From positions 62,001 through 126,000 of the forward strand of contig NZ_LBMN02000001.1 of assembly GCF_001042485.2 (NCBI RefSeq): DNA of 64,000 nucleotides, written 5' to 3'. This document shows positions 1 to 9,954 of this stretch, piece after piece; within the stretch, counting starts at the first letter, position 1; every line of letters begins with the position of its first letter. Source of the stretch: Bacillus paralicheniformis. GTDB taxonomy: Bacteria; Bacillota; Bacilli; Bacillales; Bacillaceae. A program made the translations under genes and the position numbers. Below the pieces are notes generated by a model. The model searched no databases. It saw only the letters and a program-made list of their open reading frames with translations, and was not told where the DNA came from.

Positions 1-1038
1 AACTTGAAAGGAACGCTCTGGATCAATGATCAGGAGATGAAGATCAACCCGTTCAAAGGAACTGAATTCGGACCCGTGCTGGCTGACGGTTCAATGACTG
101 CTGCGGTTGAGGCGCAATTTCCGTGGGGGAAGCTGAAAAGCGAAAAAACGCCGATTGAAAGCGGGGAAATCGAAGTCAATCTTGCTTCAGACAAGGAATT
201 TATGGATGAGATGATGACCACGGTCGTCAGTCATACAAAAGCAGCAGCAAAGGCCTTTGCAAGCGGCGATGTCAGCGGCATGACACTGGCCGCGACGTCT
301 TATCAAACTAGCCTGAAAGAGGTCACGGACGGGCTGAAAAGCAGCAGCACCTACTATAAAGGCACCTACTTATCTACCGTATTTGATCTTGATTCGTTTC
401 GGCTGTACAAAGAAGACGGGCAATGGAAAACAGAGGTCAAGGTGATTGAAAAGCATAAATCGGCTTATTATGACGACTACAGTGCCCCTGAACTGGAAGA
501 AAACGATAACGGCTATACGTACACACTGGTCTATTCAGAAAGCAAGAAAAAGTGGTTCGTCGAAAAAAGCGATCCTGAAGCCGTTATCAATATCGAACAT
601 CAAAAAGAAATCAAAAATGACAATCCGAAGGAATACACATCGGCATGGGCTTCGGCAAAAGGAGCTGTGAACAATGCATCAGCAGATGAAGAGCTCACTG
701 ATCAAAAGGTTGCTTCCGCCATTGAAACGTATTTATACGGTCTTCAAGGCGCCATCAACACAAACAATTTCGGCCTTGTCCGCGATAGCTTGAAAGAAGG
801 AAGTCCGCTGTACAACGATCAAAAGAAACTTGTCACTAAACTGCACAGCAGCGGGACGCAGGAAGAAGTTGCAGATTTCAGCGTAAACAGCTGGAAGCAA
901 AACGGGCGGGAGGCAACGATTAAGACAACGGAGAAAATCAATATCATTAAAGGCGGAAAAGAACAGTTAAAAACGTACCATTGGACATATCATGCCTCCA
1001 TCGAGAACGGACAATTGCTCTTGACGTCAATAGAATAA
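1..1038 (+). CDS. yvbJ: YvbJ-like protein, C-terminal part (cut by window start)
   Basis: The frame is open from base 1, so this is the last 345 codons of a longer gene; the TTG at 4 is not a credible start. The visible part is a soluble, lysine- and glutamate-rich region with two related halves of about 130 residues, each having a helix rich in A/T/S followed by a beta-rich part. This fits the extracytoplasmic part of YvbJ/TcaA-like membrane proteins, which carry an N-terminal zinc ribbon and one membrane segment. The assignment rests mostly on synteny with yvbI-yvbG-yvbF-opuC in B. subtilis. Function is not established; the TcaA family is linked to the cell envelope. Confidence 0.6.
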   Translation, partial: NLKGTLWINDQEMKINPFKGTEFGPVLADGSMTAAVEAQFPWGKLKSEKTPIESGEIEVNLASDKEFMDEMMTTVVSHTKAAAKAFASGDVSGMTLAATSYQTSLKEVTDGLKSSSTYYKGTYLSTVFDLDSFRLYKEDGQWKTEVKVIEKHKSAYYDDYSAPELEENDNGYTYTLVYSESKKKWFVEKSDPEAVINIEHQKEIKNDNPKEYTSAWASAKGAVNNASADEELTDQKVASAIETYLYGLQGAINTNNFGLVRDSLKEGSPLYNDQKKLVTKLHSSGTQEEVADFSVNSWKQNGREATIKTTEKINIIKGGKEQLKTYHWTYHASIENGQLLLTSIE

Positions 1039-1039
1039 A

Positions 1040-1075
1040 AAAAAGCCTTTTTCCTTTGAGGAAAAAAGGCTTTTT
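1040..1075. terminator. Bidirectional Rho-independent terminator
   Basis: A-rich left arm, stem AAGCCTTTTTCC / GGAAAAAAGGCTT with a short loop and a T run on the right. It sits between the convergent yvbJ and yvbI ends and can serve both. Confidence 0.85.
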
Positions 1076-1081
1076 ACTTCA

Positions 1082-1861
1082 CTAAAACAGCCGCCCTAAT
1101 ATAGAGCCTCCGATCCTTCCGAAATATTCAAGAAACAAATCTCCCATGATCCGCACAGACATAAATGTCAGCAAATAGACGATCAGCGTCGCGTAAATCG
1201 TATCAACAGCGCCTGCCGCTTTTTCGTGGTAGCTCAAGATGACAGCCGGCGGAATTAAAAAGGCGATACCGCAAAGGGCAAAGAAAAGAATGTATACAAA
1301 CAAACCCGTTTGCATGAATGATAAGAGCAATGCGGCGAGCAGAAGTGCGACGAAAGGAACAAGCACCGTTCCAAACCGTCCGAGCACTTCCTTAAATGTC
1401 GCTTGCACACCTCGAATGCGCACACCTGCGTATGTAAAAACAAATAATAAGAAAATATAAATAGCAAAGGTAAAAGCGGGCTTGACGACGATATCAAAAA
1501 ATGTCGGCATTGCGTAGGATCGGCCGAATAATCCGGAATAGTCCCCCAGAGAGTCAAAAAAGCCTTTGAGGCCGAAGTAAAACATCAGCGGCACTGTAAG
1601 CGCAAAGATCACCATTGTGATGATGCTGTTGAGGATGTGCTGTTCCCCCGCGTTTTTCATTTCGGTATACGGTCGTTTCAATACCTTTAAACAAAAGGAA
1701 AAATACATGGAAGACGCTTGTTTCGCCGCCTCCGTGTACCTCGCTGCCTGCGGCGTTTCAGCGGGAGCCTTGCTGTCAGCACTGCCGCCTGCCAAGCTTG
1801 CCCCGCACTGCTCACAAAATTTTCCGCCATCTGTTTGATGGCCGCACTTTGAACATGTCAT
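1082..1861 (-). CDS. yvbI: Zinc-ribbon membrane protein (YvbI-like)
   Basis: 259 aa. The first 22 residues form a zinc ribbon with two CxxC pairs (CSKC...CEQC), followed by a short Ala/Pro linker and about five hydrophobic segments from residue 70 to the end, typical of a small integral membrane protein. No catalytic motif is visible. It is convergent with the yvbJ-like gene, which also belongs to the zinc-ribbon membrane group; the shared feature suggests related envelope roles, but no function is known. The ATG start puts the zinc ribbon at the very N-terminus, as in relatives. Confidence 0.7.
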   Translation of the reverse strand: MTCSKCGHQTDGGKFCEQCGASLAGGSADSKAPAETPQAARYTEAAKQASSMYFSFCLKVLKRPYTEMKNAGEQHILNSIITMVIFALTVPLMFYFGLKGFFDSLGDYSGLFGRSYAMPTFFDIVVKPAFTFAIYIFLLFVFTYAGVRIRGVQATFKEVLGRFGTVLVPFVALLLAALLLSFMQTGLFVYILFFALCGIAFLIPPAVILSYHEKAAGAVDTIYATLIVYLLTFMSVRIMGDLFLEYFGRIGGSILGRLF

Positions 1862-2021
1862 AAAAATAAAATCTCCTTTGAAATAGTTATTTTATCCTAT
1901 AAAAAATTATTATAAAGGAAAGTGCCGCAAGATGACATTGTTTTTTGAAAGTTTAAGCGGCCAACGTCGGAGGTAAAAATCGATTACCCATATTTTTTTA
2001 CGAAGAAAGGAGTGGTAAACC

Positions 2022-2654
2022 GTGTTTGCTTTTATCATCCATGTTTTTGTATCATTGTTCGCCGTCACAAATCCGATAGGCAATGTGCCGATCTTTTTGG
2101 CGCTCACAGAAGGCTATGAAGCAAAAGAACGCACCGCATTGGCGAGAAAGGCAGCAATTTTATCGTTTCTGATTCTGATCGCGTTTCTCATATTCGGAGA
2201 GTTCATCTTCAGGCTTTTTGACATCAACATCCATGCGTTGCGAGTTGCCGGCGGTATTTTTATTTTCGGAATTGCCTACAATCTGCTGAATGCGAAGCAG
2301 TCTCATGTTCAGTCGCTCCATCATGATGAGCACCGCGAGAGCAAGGAAAAAGAGGATATCTCGGTGACGCCGCTCAGCATTCCGATCATTTCGGGGCCCG
2401 GAACGATTGCAACGGTGATGAGCCTTTCGGCCGGCAGCCGCAGCCTGGTTCATTTTGGCGGTATGATCATCGGCATCGCCGCCGTCCTCCTGCTGACGTT
2501 TGCGGCTTTTCATTATTCGACGCTGATCAGCAACAAATTGGGGCAGACGGAAATGAATGTGATCACCCGGCTGATGGGCTTGATTTTGGCGGTCGTGGCG
2601 GTCGGCATGATCGGCACGGGCTTAAAAGGGATGTTTCCGGTTTTGTCGGGATGA
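2022..2654 (+). CDS. yvbG: MarC family integral membrane protein (YvbG-like)
   Basis: 210 aa with six hydrophobic segments, beginning MFAFIIHVFVSLFAVTNPIG. The early NPIG motif and the PLSIPIISGPGTIATVM stretch near residue 120 are signatures of the MarC/UPF0056 family. Despite the name, MarC proteins are not proven drug exporters, and the substrate is unknown. The start is GTG at 2022, placed after the Shine-Dalgarno AAGGAGTGG. A terminator follows at once, so it is probably monocistronic. Confidence 0.85.
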   Translation: MFAFIIHVFVSLFAVTNPIGNVPIFLALTEGYEAKERTALARKAAILSFLILIAFLIFGEFIFRLFDINIHALRVAGGIFIFGIAYNLLNAKQSHVQSLHHDEHRESKEKEDISVTPLSIPIISGPGTIATVMSLSAGSRSLVHFGGMIIGIAAVLLLTFAAFHYSTLISNKLGQTEMNVITRLMGLILAVVAVGMIGTGLKGMFPVLSG

Positions 2655-2668
2655 TTGGAGAAAAAGCA

Positions 2669-2702
2669 AAAAAAGCTGCTTTATTCTTTGCAGCTTTTTT
2701 TC
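2669..2702. terminator. Bidirectional terminator between yvbG and yvbF
   Basis: AAAAAAGCTGC / GCAGCTTTTTTT hairpin with T runs on both strands, between convergent genes. Confidence 0.85.
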
Positions 2703-2705
2703 AAT

Positions 2706-3245
2706 TTATGAAGGTTTCGGCACATGCTTGAAGATTTCTTCGCTTTCTAAAAACGCGATCAGATTGTCAAGCCACTCGCAGTAATCGATCCATTGTTTTG
2801 TTTCTGCCAGCAGCTCATTGATTTTAGCTTCGGTTTCGGGTGAAAGGCCTTCTTCCTCAAGGGCTTCCAACAGCTCTTTTCTGATTTTCTTCCCGATCAT
2901 CCTGTTCTTTTTGACGACTTTGCTCCAGTTGGCCGTAAACAATGAAATAAACGTTTGGTAATAATCTTGTTCGACATCGTACAAATCTTTGCGGACGCCT
3001 TTTTCAAAAACTTTTTCGGCTATATTTAAATCGAGCATTTCGCGGACGACCTGGCTCATTCTCGTTTTGCTCATGCCCGTTTCTTCTGACAGTTCATTTA
3101 AAGTCATCGGCTTTCTGTTCATATAGATAATCCCGAGCACGCGGCCGACAGTTGATGATATACCGTACGTATTCATGTTTTCCGCGATTTTTTCTATGAA
3201 ATGTTCTTCCGCTTGTTTAATCGCCTTTAAAGCGTTTTCCTCCAA
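2706..3245 (-). CDS. yvbF: GbsR-family transcriptional regulator next to opuC
   Basis: 179 aa. A winged helix-turn-helix lies at residues 20-85 (LNELSEETGMSKTRMSQVVREM), followed by a helical region rich in charged residues. This is the GbsR/MarR-like family that senses choline-type ligands and represses compatible-solute uptake or synthesis genes. It is divergent from opuCA with about 257 bp between them, and that gap holds a 9-bp inverted repeat (3416-3447) that is the obvious candidate operator. In B. subtilis the equivalent gene (yvbF, named opcR in some work) represses opuB/opuC. Ligand and exact operator here are inference. Confidence 0.8.
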   Translation of the reverse strand: MEENALKAIKQAEEHFIEKIAENMNTYGISSTVGRVLGIIYMNRKPMTLNELSEETGMSKTRMSQVVREMLDLNIAEKVFEKGVRKDLYDVEQDYYQTFISLFTANWSKVVKKNRMIGKKIRKELLEALEEEGLSPETEAKINELLAETKQWIDYCEWLDNLIAFLESEEIFKHVPKPS

Positions 3246-3415
3246 AGCACATCATCCCTTCGGGCAGCCAATTTTATTGTCAATATATCATAATTTTGCT
3301 AGCGGTTGAAAACACTAAAACGGCAGGAAAATAAAGAAATCGGCCGTAATTTTAAGAATAACCAGCAGATTGATGCCGTTAACATATATTTTTATGTCTT
3401 ATGTATATAATTTAA

Positions 3416-3457
3416 ACACTTTGTAAACTTTTTATTTCACAAAGTGTATTTTATAAT
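3416..3457 (+). promoter_or_regulatory. opuC promoter region with inverted-repeat operator
   Basis: Perfect inverted repeat ACACTTTGT (3416-3424) and ACAAAGTGT (3439-3447), centre spacing 14 bp, followed by a -10 hexamer TATAAT at 3452-3457. No good -35 is seen at 17 bp; the repeat covers that position. A dimeric regulator such as the neighbouring GbsR-family protein would block or replace -35 contacts here. Confidence 0.6.
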
Positions 3458-3502
3458 AAATGAGATGTTGAAATTTTTAAAAAACAGATGGAGGTGTGCG
3501 TT

Positions 3503-4642
3503 TTGCTGAAGCTAGAAAATGTATCGAAGGTTTATAAAGGCGGAAAAAAAGCGGTCAAGAACATTGATCTTGATATAGCAAAAGGTGAATTTATCGTCTT
3601 TATCGGACCGAGCGGCTGCGGGAAGACAACGACGATGAAAATGATCAACCGTTTAATTGAACCGACTTCAGGAAGCATTTACATCGACGGAGAAAACATA
3701 ATGGATCAGGACCCGGTGGAGCTGCGCCGGAAAATCGGCTATGTCATTCAGCAAATCGGACTCTTTCCCCATATGACGATTCAGCAGAATATCACGCTTG
3801 TTCCAAGGCTTTTGAAATGGCCGGAAGAAAAGCGGAAGAAGCGGGCGGAGGAACTGCTTCAGCTCGTTGATATGGGGCCGGAATATTTGAACCGCTATCC
3901 TCATGAACTAAGCGGCGGACAGCAGCAGAGAATCGGCGTGCTGCGGGCGCTTGCGGCAGAGCCGCCCCTCATTTTAATGGATGAACCGTTCGGAGCGCTG
4001 GACCCGATCACCCGTGATTCGCTTCAGGAAGAGTTCAAAAAGCTGCAGAAATCGCTGGACAAAACGATTGTCTTTGTGACCCACGATATGGATGAAGCGA
4101 TCAAGCTTGCCGACAGAATTGTGATTCTTCGTGCCGGCGAGATTGTTCAAGTCGGAACGCCTGACGACATTTTGCGGAATCCGGCTGATGAATTCGTTGA
4201 GGAGTTCATCGGAAAAGAACGGCTTCTTCAGTCCCGTCCTGACATCGAGCATGTCGAACAAGTGATGAATCCGAATCCGGTCACGATTACGAGTGAAAAA
4301 AACCTGACTGAAGCGATTCAAGTGATGAGGGAGCGCCGCGTCGATTCACTGCTTGTTGTGGACGAACGCAATGTCTTAAAAGGATATATCGACGTTGAAA
4401 TCATCGATCAATACCGGAAAAAAGCCGTCACGGTCGGAGAGGTTGTCAATGAGAATGTCTACTCCGTTCAAAAAGGCACGCTCATCAGAGATACCGTCCG
4501 AAAAATTTTGAAAAGAGGATTCAAATATGTTCCCGTTCTTGATGAAGAAGGGCGCCTTGTCGGAATTGTCACAAGGGCAAACCTTGTCGACATCGTGTAC
4601 GACTCGATTTGGGGAGATGAAGAAACCCTTGTCCAACGTTAA
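3503..4642 (+). CDS. opuCA: OpuC glycine betaine/carnitine/choline ABC importer, ATPase subunit
   Basis: 379 aa. ATP-binding protein with Walker A GPSGCGKTT near residue 34, signature LSGGQQQ near 136, Walker B LILMDEP, and two C-terminal CBS domains (about 250-370) that sense ionic strength or cyclic nucleotides in this family. The start is TTG at 3503 (MLKLENVSK), nine bases after the Shine-Dalgarno GGAGGTG; the in-frame ATG at 3488 overlaps that site and would add five residues absent from relatives. First gene of opuCABCD. It energises osmoprotectant uptake under salt stress at the cytoplasmic face of the membrane. Confidence 0.95.
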   Translation: MLKLENVSKVYKGGKKAVKNIDLDIAKGEFIVFIGPSGCGKTTTMKMINRLIEPTSGSIYIDGENIMDQDPVELRRKIGYVIQQIGLFPHMTIQQNITLVPRLLKWPEEKRKKRAEELLQLVDMGPEYLNRYPHELSGGQQQRIGVLRALAAEPPLILMDEPFGALDPITRDSLQEEFKKLQKSLDKTIVFVTHDMDEAIKLADRIVILRAGEIVQVGTPDDILRNPADEFVEEFIGKERLLQSRPDIEHVEQVMNPNPVTITSEKNLTEAIQVMRERRVDSLLVVDERNVLKGYIDVEIIDQYRKKAVTVGEVVNENVYSVQKGTLIRDTVRKILKRGFKYVPVLDEEGRLVGIVTRANLVDIVYDSIWGDEETLVQR

Positions 4643-4663
4643 ATGTAGGGAGGTGCATCAATC

Positions 4664-6248
<1,585 letters not shown>

Positions 6249-6264
6249 AAGGAGGGGCTGACAA

Positions 6265-6942
6265 ATGGAAGTGCTGCAGCAGCTTTGGACGTATTATGCG
6301 CAAAACGGGAGCTATGTGCTGGGGGAATTTTACCGACACTTTTTAATGTCAGCATACGGCGTATTATTCGCCGCCGTCGTCGGCATCCCTGTTGGTATTT
6401 TCATCGCCAGATACCGGAAGATCAGCAAATGGGTCTTTTCCATCACCAATGTCATTCAAACGATTCCGGCGCTTGCGATGCTCGCCGTCTTGATGCTAGT
6501 CATGGGACTCGGCGCCAACACGGTGATTCTATCATTGTTTTTGTATTCGCTTTTGCCGATTATTCGAAACACATATACGGGAATCGTCAGCATTGAGCAC
6601 GCCTACCTTGAATCAGGGAAGGCGATGGGCATGACGAAATTTCAAGTGCTCCGGATGGTGGAGCTTCCGCTCGCTTTGTCGGTCATTATGGCAGGGCTCA
6701 GAACGGCGCTCGTCATCGCGATCGGCATCACGGCCATCGGCACGTTTGTCGGCGCTGGCGGCCTCGGGGACATCATTGTCAGGGGGTCAAACGCGACCAA
6801 CGGAACAGCGATCATTCTGGCAGGCGCGATCCCGACGGCACTGATGGCGATCATCGCCGATCTGTTCATGGGATGGCTTGAACGTGCGCTGAGCCCCGTT
6901 AAGCATCATAAAGGCAAGACGCCGAATCCGGATGCCGCTTAA
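6265..6942 (+). CDS. opuCD: OpuC ABC importer second permease
   Basis: 225 aa, six membrane helices, EAA loop near residues 110-140 (LESGKAMGMTKFQV). Paralogue of OpuCB and its partner in the heterodimeric channel. It lies 16 bp behind opuCC with Shine-Dalgarno AAGGAGG. A strong terminator follows at 6953, closing the operon. Confidence 0.93.
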   Translation: MEVLQQLWTYYAQNGSYVLGEFYRHFLMSAYGVLFAAVVGIPVGIFIARYRKISKWVFSITNVIQTIPALAMLAVLMLVMGLGANTVILSLFLYSLLPIIRNTYTGIVSIEHAYLESGKAMGMTKFQVLRMVELPLALSVIMAGLRTALVIAIGITAIGTFVGAGGLGDIIVRGSNATNGTAIILAGAIPTALMAIIADLFMGWLERALSPVKHHKGKTPNPDAA

Positions 6943-6952
6943 ATGGCAGCCG

Positions 6953-6993
6953 AAAAAAGCCGAATTTCTGCTAAAGAGAAATTCGGCTTTTTA
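6953..6993. terminator. opuC operon terminator (bidirectional)
   Basis: Stem GCCGAATTTCT / AGAAATTCGGC with T run on the right and an A run on the left, so it also serves the convergent regulator gene ending at 6991. Confidence 0.85.
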
Positions 6994-7395
6994 TGATTGG
7001 CGTTTTTTCGCTTCATTGACCAAAAAATGAAAGTACTGTTCGAGGTTAAGCAGGTCTTCGCGGGACAAGCAGTCCCATTTTCCGGGCTCAAACAGCCACA
7101 GATCTTCGACGCCATGCTTGGCCGCGATGTCCTGCATCGTGACATAGCCGCGCGGTTGTTCGCGAATCTCGTCAGCCCTCATATAACCGGCAATATCCAT
7201 GAGCTGCTCGTACGGCATTTTCAGAGCATCGGCCAATTTTCTGATCGTCGCGGGCTTTGGAACGCCGCGGTGGCCGTTTTCGATTCTGGAAATGGCAGCG
7301 GCGCTCACACCGGCATACATAGCAAGCTGATTAACAGACAGGCTTCTTTGTTCCCTCAGCTCTTTGAGTCGTTCGCCGAACATTGTCATCGCCAT
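6991..7395 (-). CDS. RghR-like XRE transcriptional regulator (copy 1)
   Basis: 134 aa. N-terminal XRE helix-turn-helix at residues 5-65 (VNQLAMYAGVSAAAISRIENG) with the KPATIRKLADALK tail, then a 60-residue C-terminal part ending in HFLVNEAKKRQS. It is about half identical by eye to the neighbour at 7562-7969. B. subtilis has two such genes (yvaN/yvaO, rghRA/rghRB) at the same place beside secG, where RghR represses rapG and rapH phosphatase genes. The targets here are not known. The upstream spacer contains two copies of the recurring TTGAC-type motif (see 7436-7498). Confidence 0.8.
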   Translation of the reverse strand: MAMTMFGERLKELREQRSLSVNQLAMYAGVSAAAISRIENGHRGVPKPATIRKLADALKMPYEQLMDIAGYMRADEIREQPRGYVTMQDIAAKHGVEDLWLFEPGKWDCLSREDLLNLEQYFHFLVNEAKKRQS

Positions 7396-7435
7396 CTCCC
7401 CCGCAAATTCATGATATAAACAGTTTAATACAAAT

Positions 7436-7498
7436 GTTGACTAAAGGAAATACTTAGACAGGAAAAATATTGACAAAAGTTAACATAAGGGATAAAAT
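7436..7498 (+). promoter_or_regulatory. Two operator-like repeats and a plus-strand promoter
   Basis: GTTGACTAAAGGAAATA (7436-7452) and ATTGACAAAAGTTAACATAAG (7469-7489; the last base lies beyond the core) share one pattern. The second contains TTGACA at 7470-7475 and, 17 bp on, TAAAAT at 7493-7498, so it can act as a plus-strand SigA promoter running into the 3' end of the downstream minus-strand gene. That would give antisense RNA to the 7562-7969 gene. Confidence 0.5.
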
Positions 7499-7561
7499 AA
7501 CAGCAGGGTCGAAAACAGACGAAAATGATAAAAAGGGGGGCGTGCGCTGCGGAGAAGGTAT

Positions 7562-7969
7562 TCAGTTTTTGTTTCGGCTGCTTGCTTCCTGCACGAGAAA
7601 GTCGAAATATTTGTCCAGGTTTTCGATGTCTTTCTTTGAGAGCACCTTCCACTTTTCGCTGTCAAACAGAGAAAGATCCTCTAAATCGTACTGTGAAACG
7701 ATGTCGTAAATGGAATCGTAGCTGCTTCTTGCTTCCTGGACTGTAGATGCGCTGATATAGCCTGCGGATGCCATCAGTTCCTCATACGGGACTTTCAAAG
7801 CGTCCGCCAGTTTTCTGATCGTCGCCGGCTTCGGCACGCCGCGCTTTCCGTTTTCAATTCGCGAAATGCCGGCCGAACTGACGCCGGAATACATCGCCAG
7901 CTGATTGACGGTCAGTTTTTTCCGTTCCCTTAATTGTCGTAAATGGTATCCAAAGTTCGTCATGGCCAA
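7562..7969 (-). CDS. RghR-like XRE transcriptional regulator (copy 2)
   Basis: 135 aa. XRE helix-turn-helix at residues 5-65 (VNQLAMYSGVSSAGISRIENG), then a regulatory C-terminus ending HFLVQ-like (YFDFLVQEASSRNKN). Tandem paralogue of the gene at 6991-7395; the pair looks like a local duplication kept in this genus. Likely a dimeric repressor of competence/sporulation phosphatase genes by analogy to RghR; that role is inference. Strong start: ATG with preceding GAGGT-like site on the minus strand. Confidence 0.8.
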   Translation of the reverse strand: MAMTNFGYHLRQLRERKKLTVNQLAMYSGVSSAGISRIENGKRGVPKPATIRKLADALKVPYEELMASAGYISASTVQEARSSYDSIYDIVSQYDLEDLSLFDSEKWKVLSKKDIENLDKYFDFLVQEASSRNKN

Positions 7970-8009
7970 AACCTCGCAATCTCTTATTATAAAATATTTT
8001 AGTACGAAT

Positions 8010-8097
8010 ATTGCCTATAGGAAACATATGGATGATAAAAGTATTGACAAAAGTTAACAAATCGTTTATGTTCAATATAGACAAAAAGAAACATAAG
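8010..8097 (+). promoter_or_regulatory. Three operator-like repeats and promoter of the XRE gene
   Basis: Copies at 8010-8030 (ATTGCCTATAGGAAACATAT), 8043-8063 (ATTGACAAAAGTTAACAAAT) and 8077-8097 (ATAGACAAAAAGAAACATAA). The middle copy carries TTGACA (8044-8049) with a -10 TATGTT 17 bp on (8067-8072), giving a promoter for the gene at 8119. The repeats surround and overlap it, as expected for autoregulation. Confidence 0.55.
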
Positions 8098-8118
8098 AGA
8101 TTAGAAAGGGGAGTAATC

Positions 8119-8349
8119 ATGGTAAAAAAGATTCATATCAAAAGAGATTTTGTTCTCCAGTATATGATTGAACACAATCTCTCCTTAAATCAGCTTGCCA
8201 TTGAAATCGGCGTATCCCCGGCGACTCTGAGCAGAGTTTTAAATGGCGAAAGGAGGCCCGGACAGCTTGTGATCGGAAAGATGATTCAGTATTTCAACAA
8301 AAAATTTGAAGATCTCTTTTATTATAAAGATGTTGACAAATGTCAATAA
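8119..8349 (+). CDS. Small XRE-family DNA-binding protein
   Basis: 76 aa, almost entirely a helix-turn-helix (LSLNQLAIEIGVSPATLSRVLNG at residues 20-42). Start ATG 8119 follows GAAAGGGGAG; longer readings upstream have no ribosome site. It shares an operator-like repeat family with the flanking regulators and is transcribed toward the AbrB-like gene 28 bp later, so the two are probably one operon. Target genes unknown. Confidence 0.75.
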   Translation: MVKKIHIKRDFVLQYMIEHNLSLNQLAIEIGVSPATLSRVLNGERRPGQLVIGKMIQYFNKKFEDLFYYKDVDKCQ

Positions 8350-8377
8350 ACAAAGTAAAAAAGGAGGCTTTTCAAAC

Positions 8378-8659
8378 GTGAAAAATACGGGAATTGTCCG
8401 GAGAATCGATGAGCTCGGCAGAGTCGTTCTCCCGGTCGAAATGCGCAGGGTGCTGAATATCAATGAAAAGGACCCGCTCGAAATATACACCGACGGAGAA
8501 AACATCATTTTGACAAAATACGCCGCCAACATGGCATGCTTGATGACCGGCGACATCACCACCAAAAATAAAACGTATGCGGGCGGCAAAATCGTACTCA
8601 GCCCAAGGGGAGCAGAAATGCTGCTGGAAGATATGATGGCGGCCTTGTCAGAAAAATGA
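8378..8659 (+). CDS. AbrB-like transition-state regulator
   Basis: 93 aa. N-terminal SpoVT-AbrB swapped-hairpin DNA-binding domain (GIVRRIDELGRVVLPVEMRR at residues 4-23) and the C-terminal dimerisation half seen in AbrB and Abh (CLMTGDITTKN near residue 54). Start GTG 8378 after AAGGAGG. Length and layout match full AbrB paralogues, so it should form tetramers and bind DNA. Another TTGACAAATGTCAATA repeat (8332-8347) lies just before it. Whether it acts with or against the main AbrB cannot be told from sequence. Confidence 0.85.
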   Translation: MKNTGIVRRIDELGRVVLPVEMRRVLNINEKDPLEIYTDGENIILTKYAANMACLMTGDITTKNKTYAGGKIVLSPRGAEMLLEDMMAALSEK

Positions 8660-8823
8660 TTACATATTCCGCCTGATAGGGAGCATAGCCGCTCCTTTTT
8701 TTTGTATACCTTATTCAGGCGCTGGGAAAAAATAAAAAAAGCTGTTCGAAACGCTCGTGACATGCGCTTGCTTTTCATGTAAAATAAAACTATTGTCAGC
8801 CAGTTTGTCTGGAGGTGTAGGTT

Positions 8824-9054
8824 ATGGCCGCATTTTTAACGGTCTTATTAGTGATTGTAAGTATCGTACTGATCGTTGTCGTTTTACTGCAATCCGGCAA
8901 AAGCGCCGGATTATCAGGCGCAATTTCCGGCGGAGCCGAGCAGCTTTTCGGAAAGCAGAAAGCAAGAGGACTTGATTTGATTCTTCACCGGATGACGGTC
9001 GTTTTAACCGTGCTTTTCTTTTTCTTAACGATTGCGCTTGCTTACTTTGTATAA
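8824..9054 (+). CDS. secG: SecG preprotein translocase subunit
   Basis: 76 aa with two membrane helices (residues 2-20 and 54-74) linked by the conserved glycine-rich loop [20 protein letters not shown] characteristic of SecG. Non-essential partner of SecYE that aids the SecA cycle. Start ATG 8824 after GGAGGTG. Position before est-rnr-smpB matches B. subtilis. Confidence 0.95.
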   Translation: MAAFLTVLLVIVSIVLIVVVLLQSGKSAGLSGAISGGAEQLFGKQKARGLDLILHRMTVVLTVLFFFLTIALAYFV

Positions 9055-9068
9055 GACAATGAAGCATG

Positions 9069-9097
9069 AGGTCTGATGTTCAAGTCAGGCCTTTTTC
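9069..9097 (+). terminator. Terminator after secG
   Basis: Stem AGGTCTGA / TCAGGCCT (one G-T pair) followed by TTTTTC. Confidence 0.65.
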
Positions 9098-9194
9098 CTA
9101 TTTGCAGGTCTTTGTATGAAGAGACCGGGCGATTGATAAAGTTTGTTTCAAGACTAAACGTGGAAGAATACATATGAAAAGGAGACAGTGAATC

Positions 9195-9941
9195 ATGAAA
9201 ATCGTCAAACCACAACCTTTCACATTTAAAGGCGGAAAAAAAGCAGTCCTGCTGCTGCACGGATTTACGGGCAACACGGCGGACGTGAGAATGCTCGGAA
9301 GATATTTGAATGAAAAAGGCTACACATGCCATGCGCCCCAATATAAAGGCCACGGCGTGCCTCCGGAAGAACTTCTTTCCACAGGGCCGGAAGACTGGTG
9401 GAAAGACGTCATGAACGGGTATGAATATTTGAAATCGGAAGGGTATGAACAAATCGCCGCTTGCGGTCTGTCTCTCGGAGGGGTTTTTTCATTGAAATTG
9501 GGTTACACTGTACCCATAAAGGGAATTGTTCCAATGTGCGCGCCGATGTATATCAAAAGCGAAGAGACGATGTACGAGGGTGTGCTTGAGTATGCCCGCA
9601 ATTATAAGAAATTTGAAGGCAAGGCAGCGGAACAGATTGACGCTGAGATGGAAGAATTCAAAAAAACGCCGATGAACACGTTGAAAGCACTGCAGGATTT
9701 GATTGCCGATGTCAGAGAGCATGTGGACATGATCTATTCGCCTACATTTGTCGTGCAGGCGCGCCACGATCATATGATTAATACGGACAGCGCGAACATC
9801 ATCTACAATGAAGTTGAAACGGATGATAAGCAGCTGAAATGGTATGAAGAATCCGGTCATGCCATCACATTGGATAAAGAACGCGAAGCACTGCACAAGG
9901 ATGTGTATCAATTTTTAGAAACGCTGGATTGGCAGACATAA
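9195..9941 (+). CDS. est: Carboxylesterase, alpha/beta hydrolase
   Basis: 248 aa, the usual length for this thermostable-type esterase family (Est30/YvaK). Oxyanion region LLHGFTGN near residue 22, nucleophile elbow GLSLGG near residue 92, Asp in the DHMI segment near 195 and catalytic His in SGHAITLD near 223. It cleaves short-chain esters in the cytoplasm; no signal peptide. 13 bp before rnr, so the two are cotranscribed, as in B. subtilis. Confidence 0.93.
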   Translation: MKIVKPQPFTFKGGKKAVLLLHGFTGNTADVRMLGRYLNEKGYTCHAPQYKGHGVPPEELLSTGPEDWWKDVMNGYEYLKSEGYEQIAACGLSLGGVFSLKLGYTVPIKGIVPMCAPMYIKSEETMYEGVLEYARNYKKFEGKAAEQIDAEMEEFKKTPMNTLKALQDLIADVREHVDMIYSPTFVVQARHDHMINTDSANIIYNEVETDDKQLKWYEESGHAITLDKEREALHKDVYQFLETLDWQT

Positions 9942-9954
9942 GGAGGTCTGGTTA

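Noticed and set aside
3488..3502. ATG 3488 as opuCA start
   Set aside because: It overlaps the GGAGGTG ribosome site and would add residues absent from relatives; TTG 3503 is better.
7470..7746. Plus-strand frames opposite the RghR-like gene behind a SigA-like promoter
   Set aside because: No ribosome site and no familiar protein; the promoter may give antisense RNA, but the frames look like shadows.
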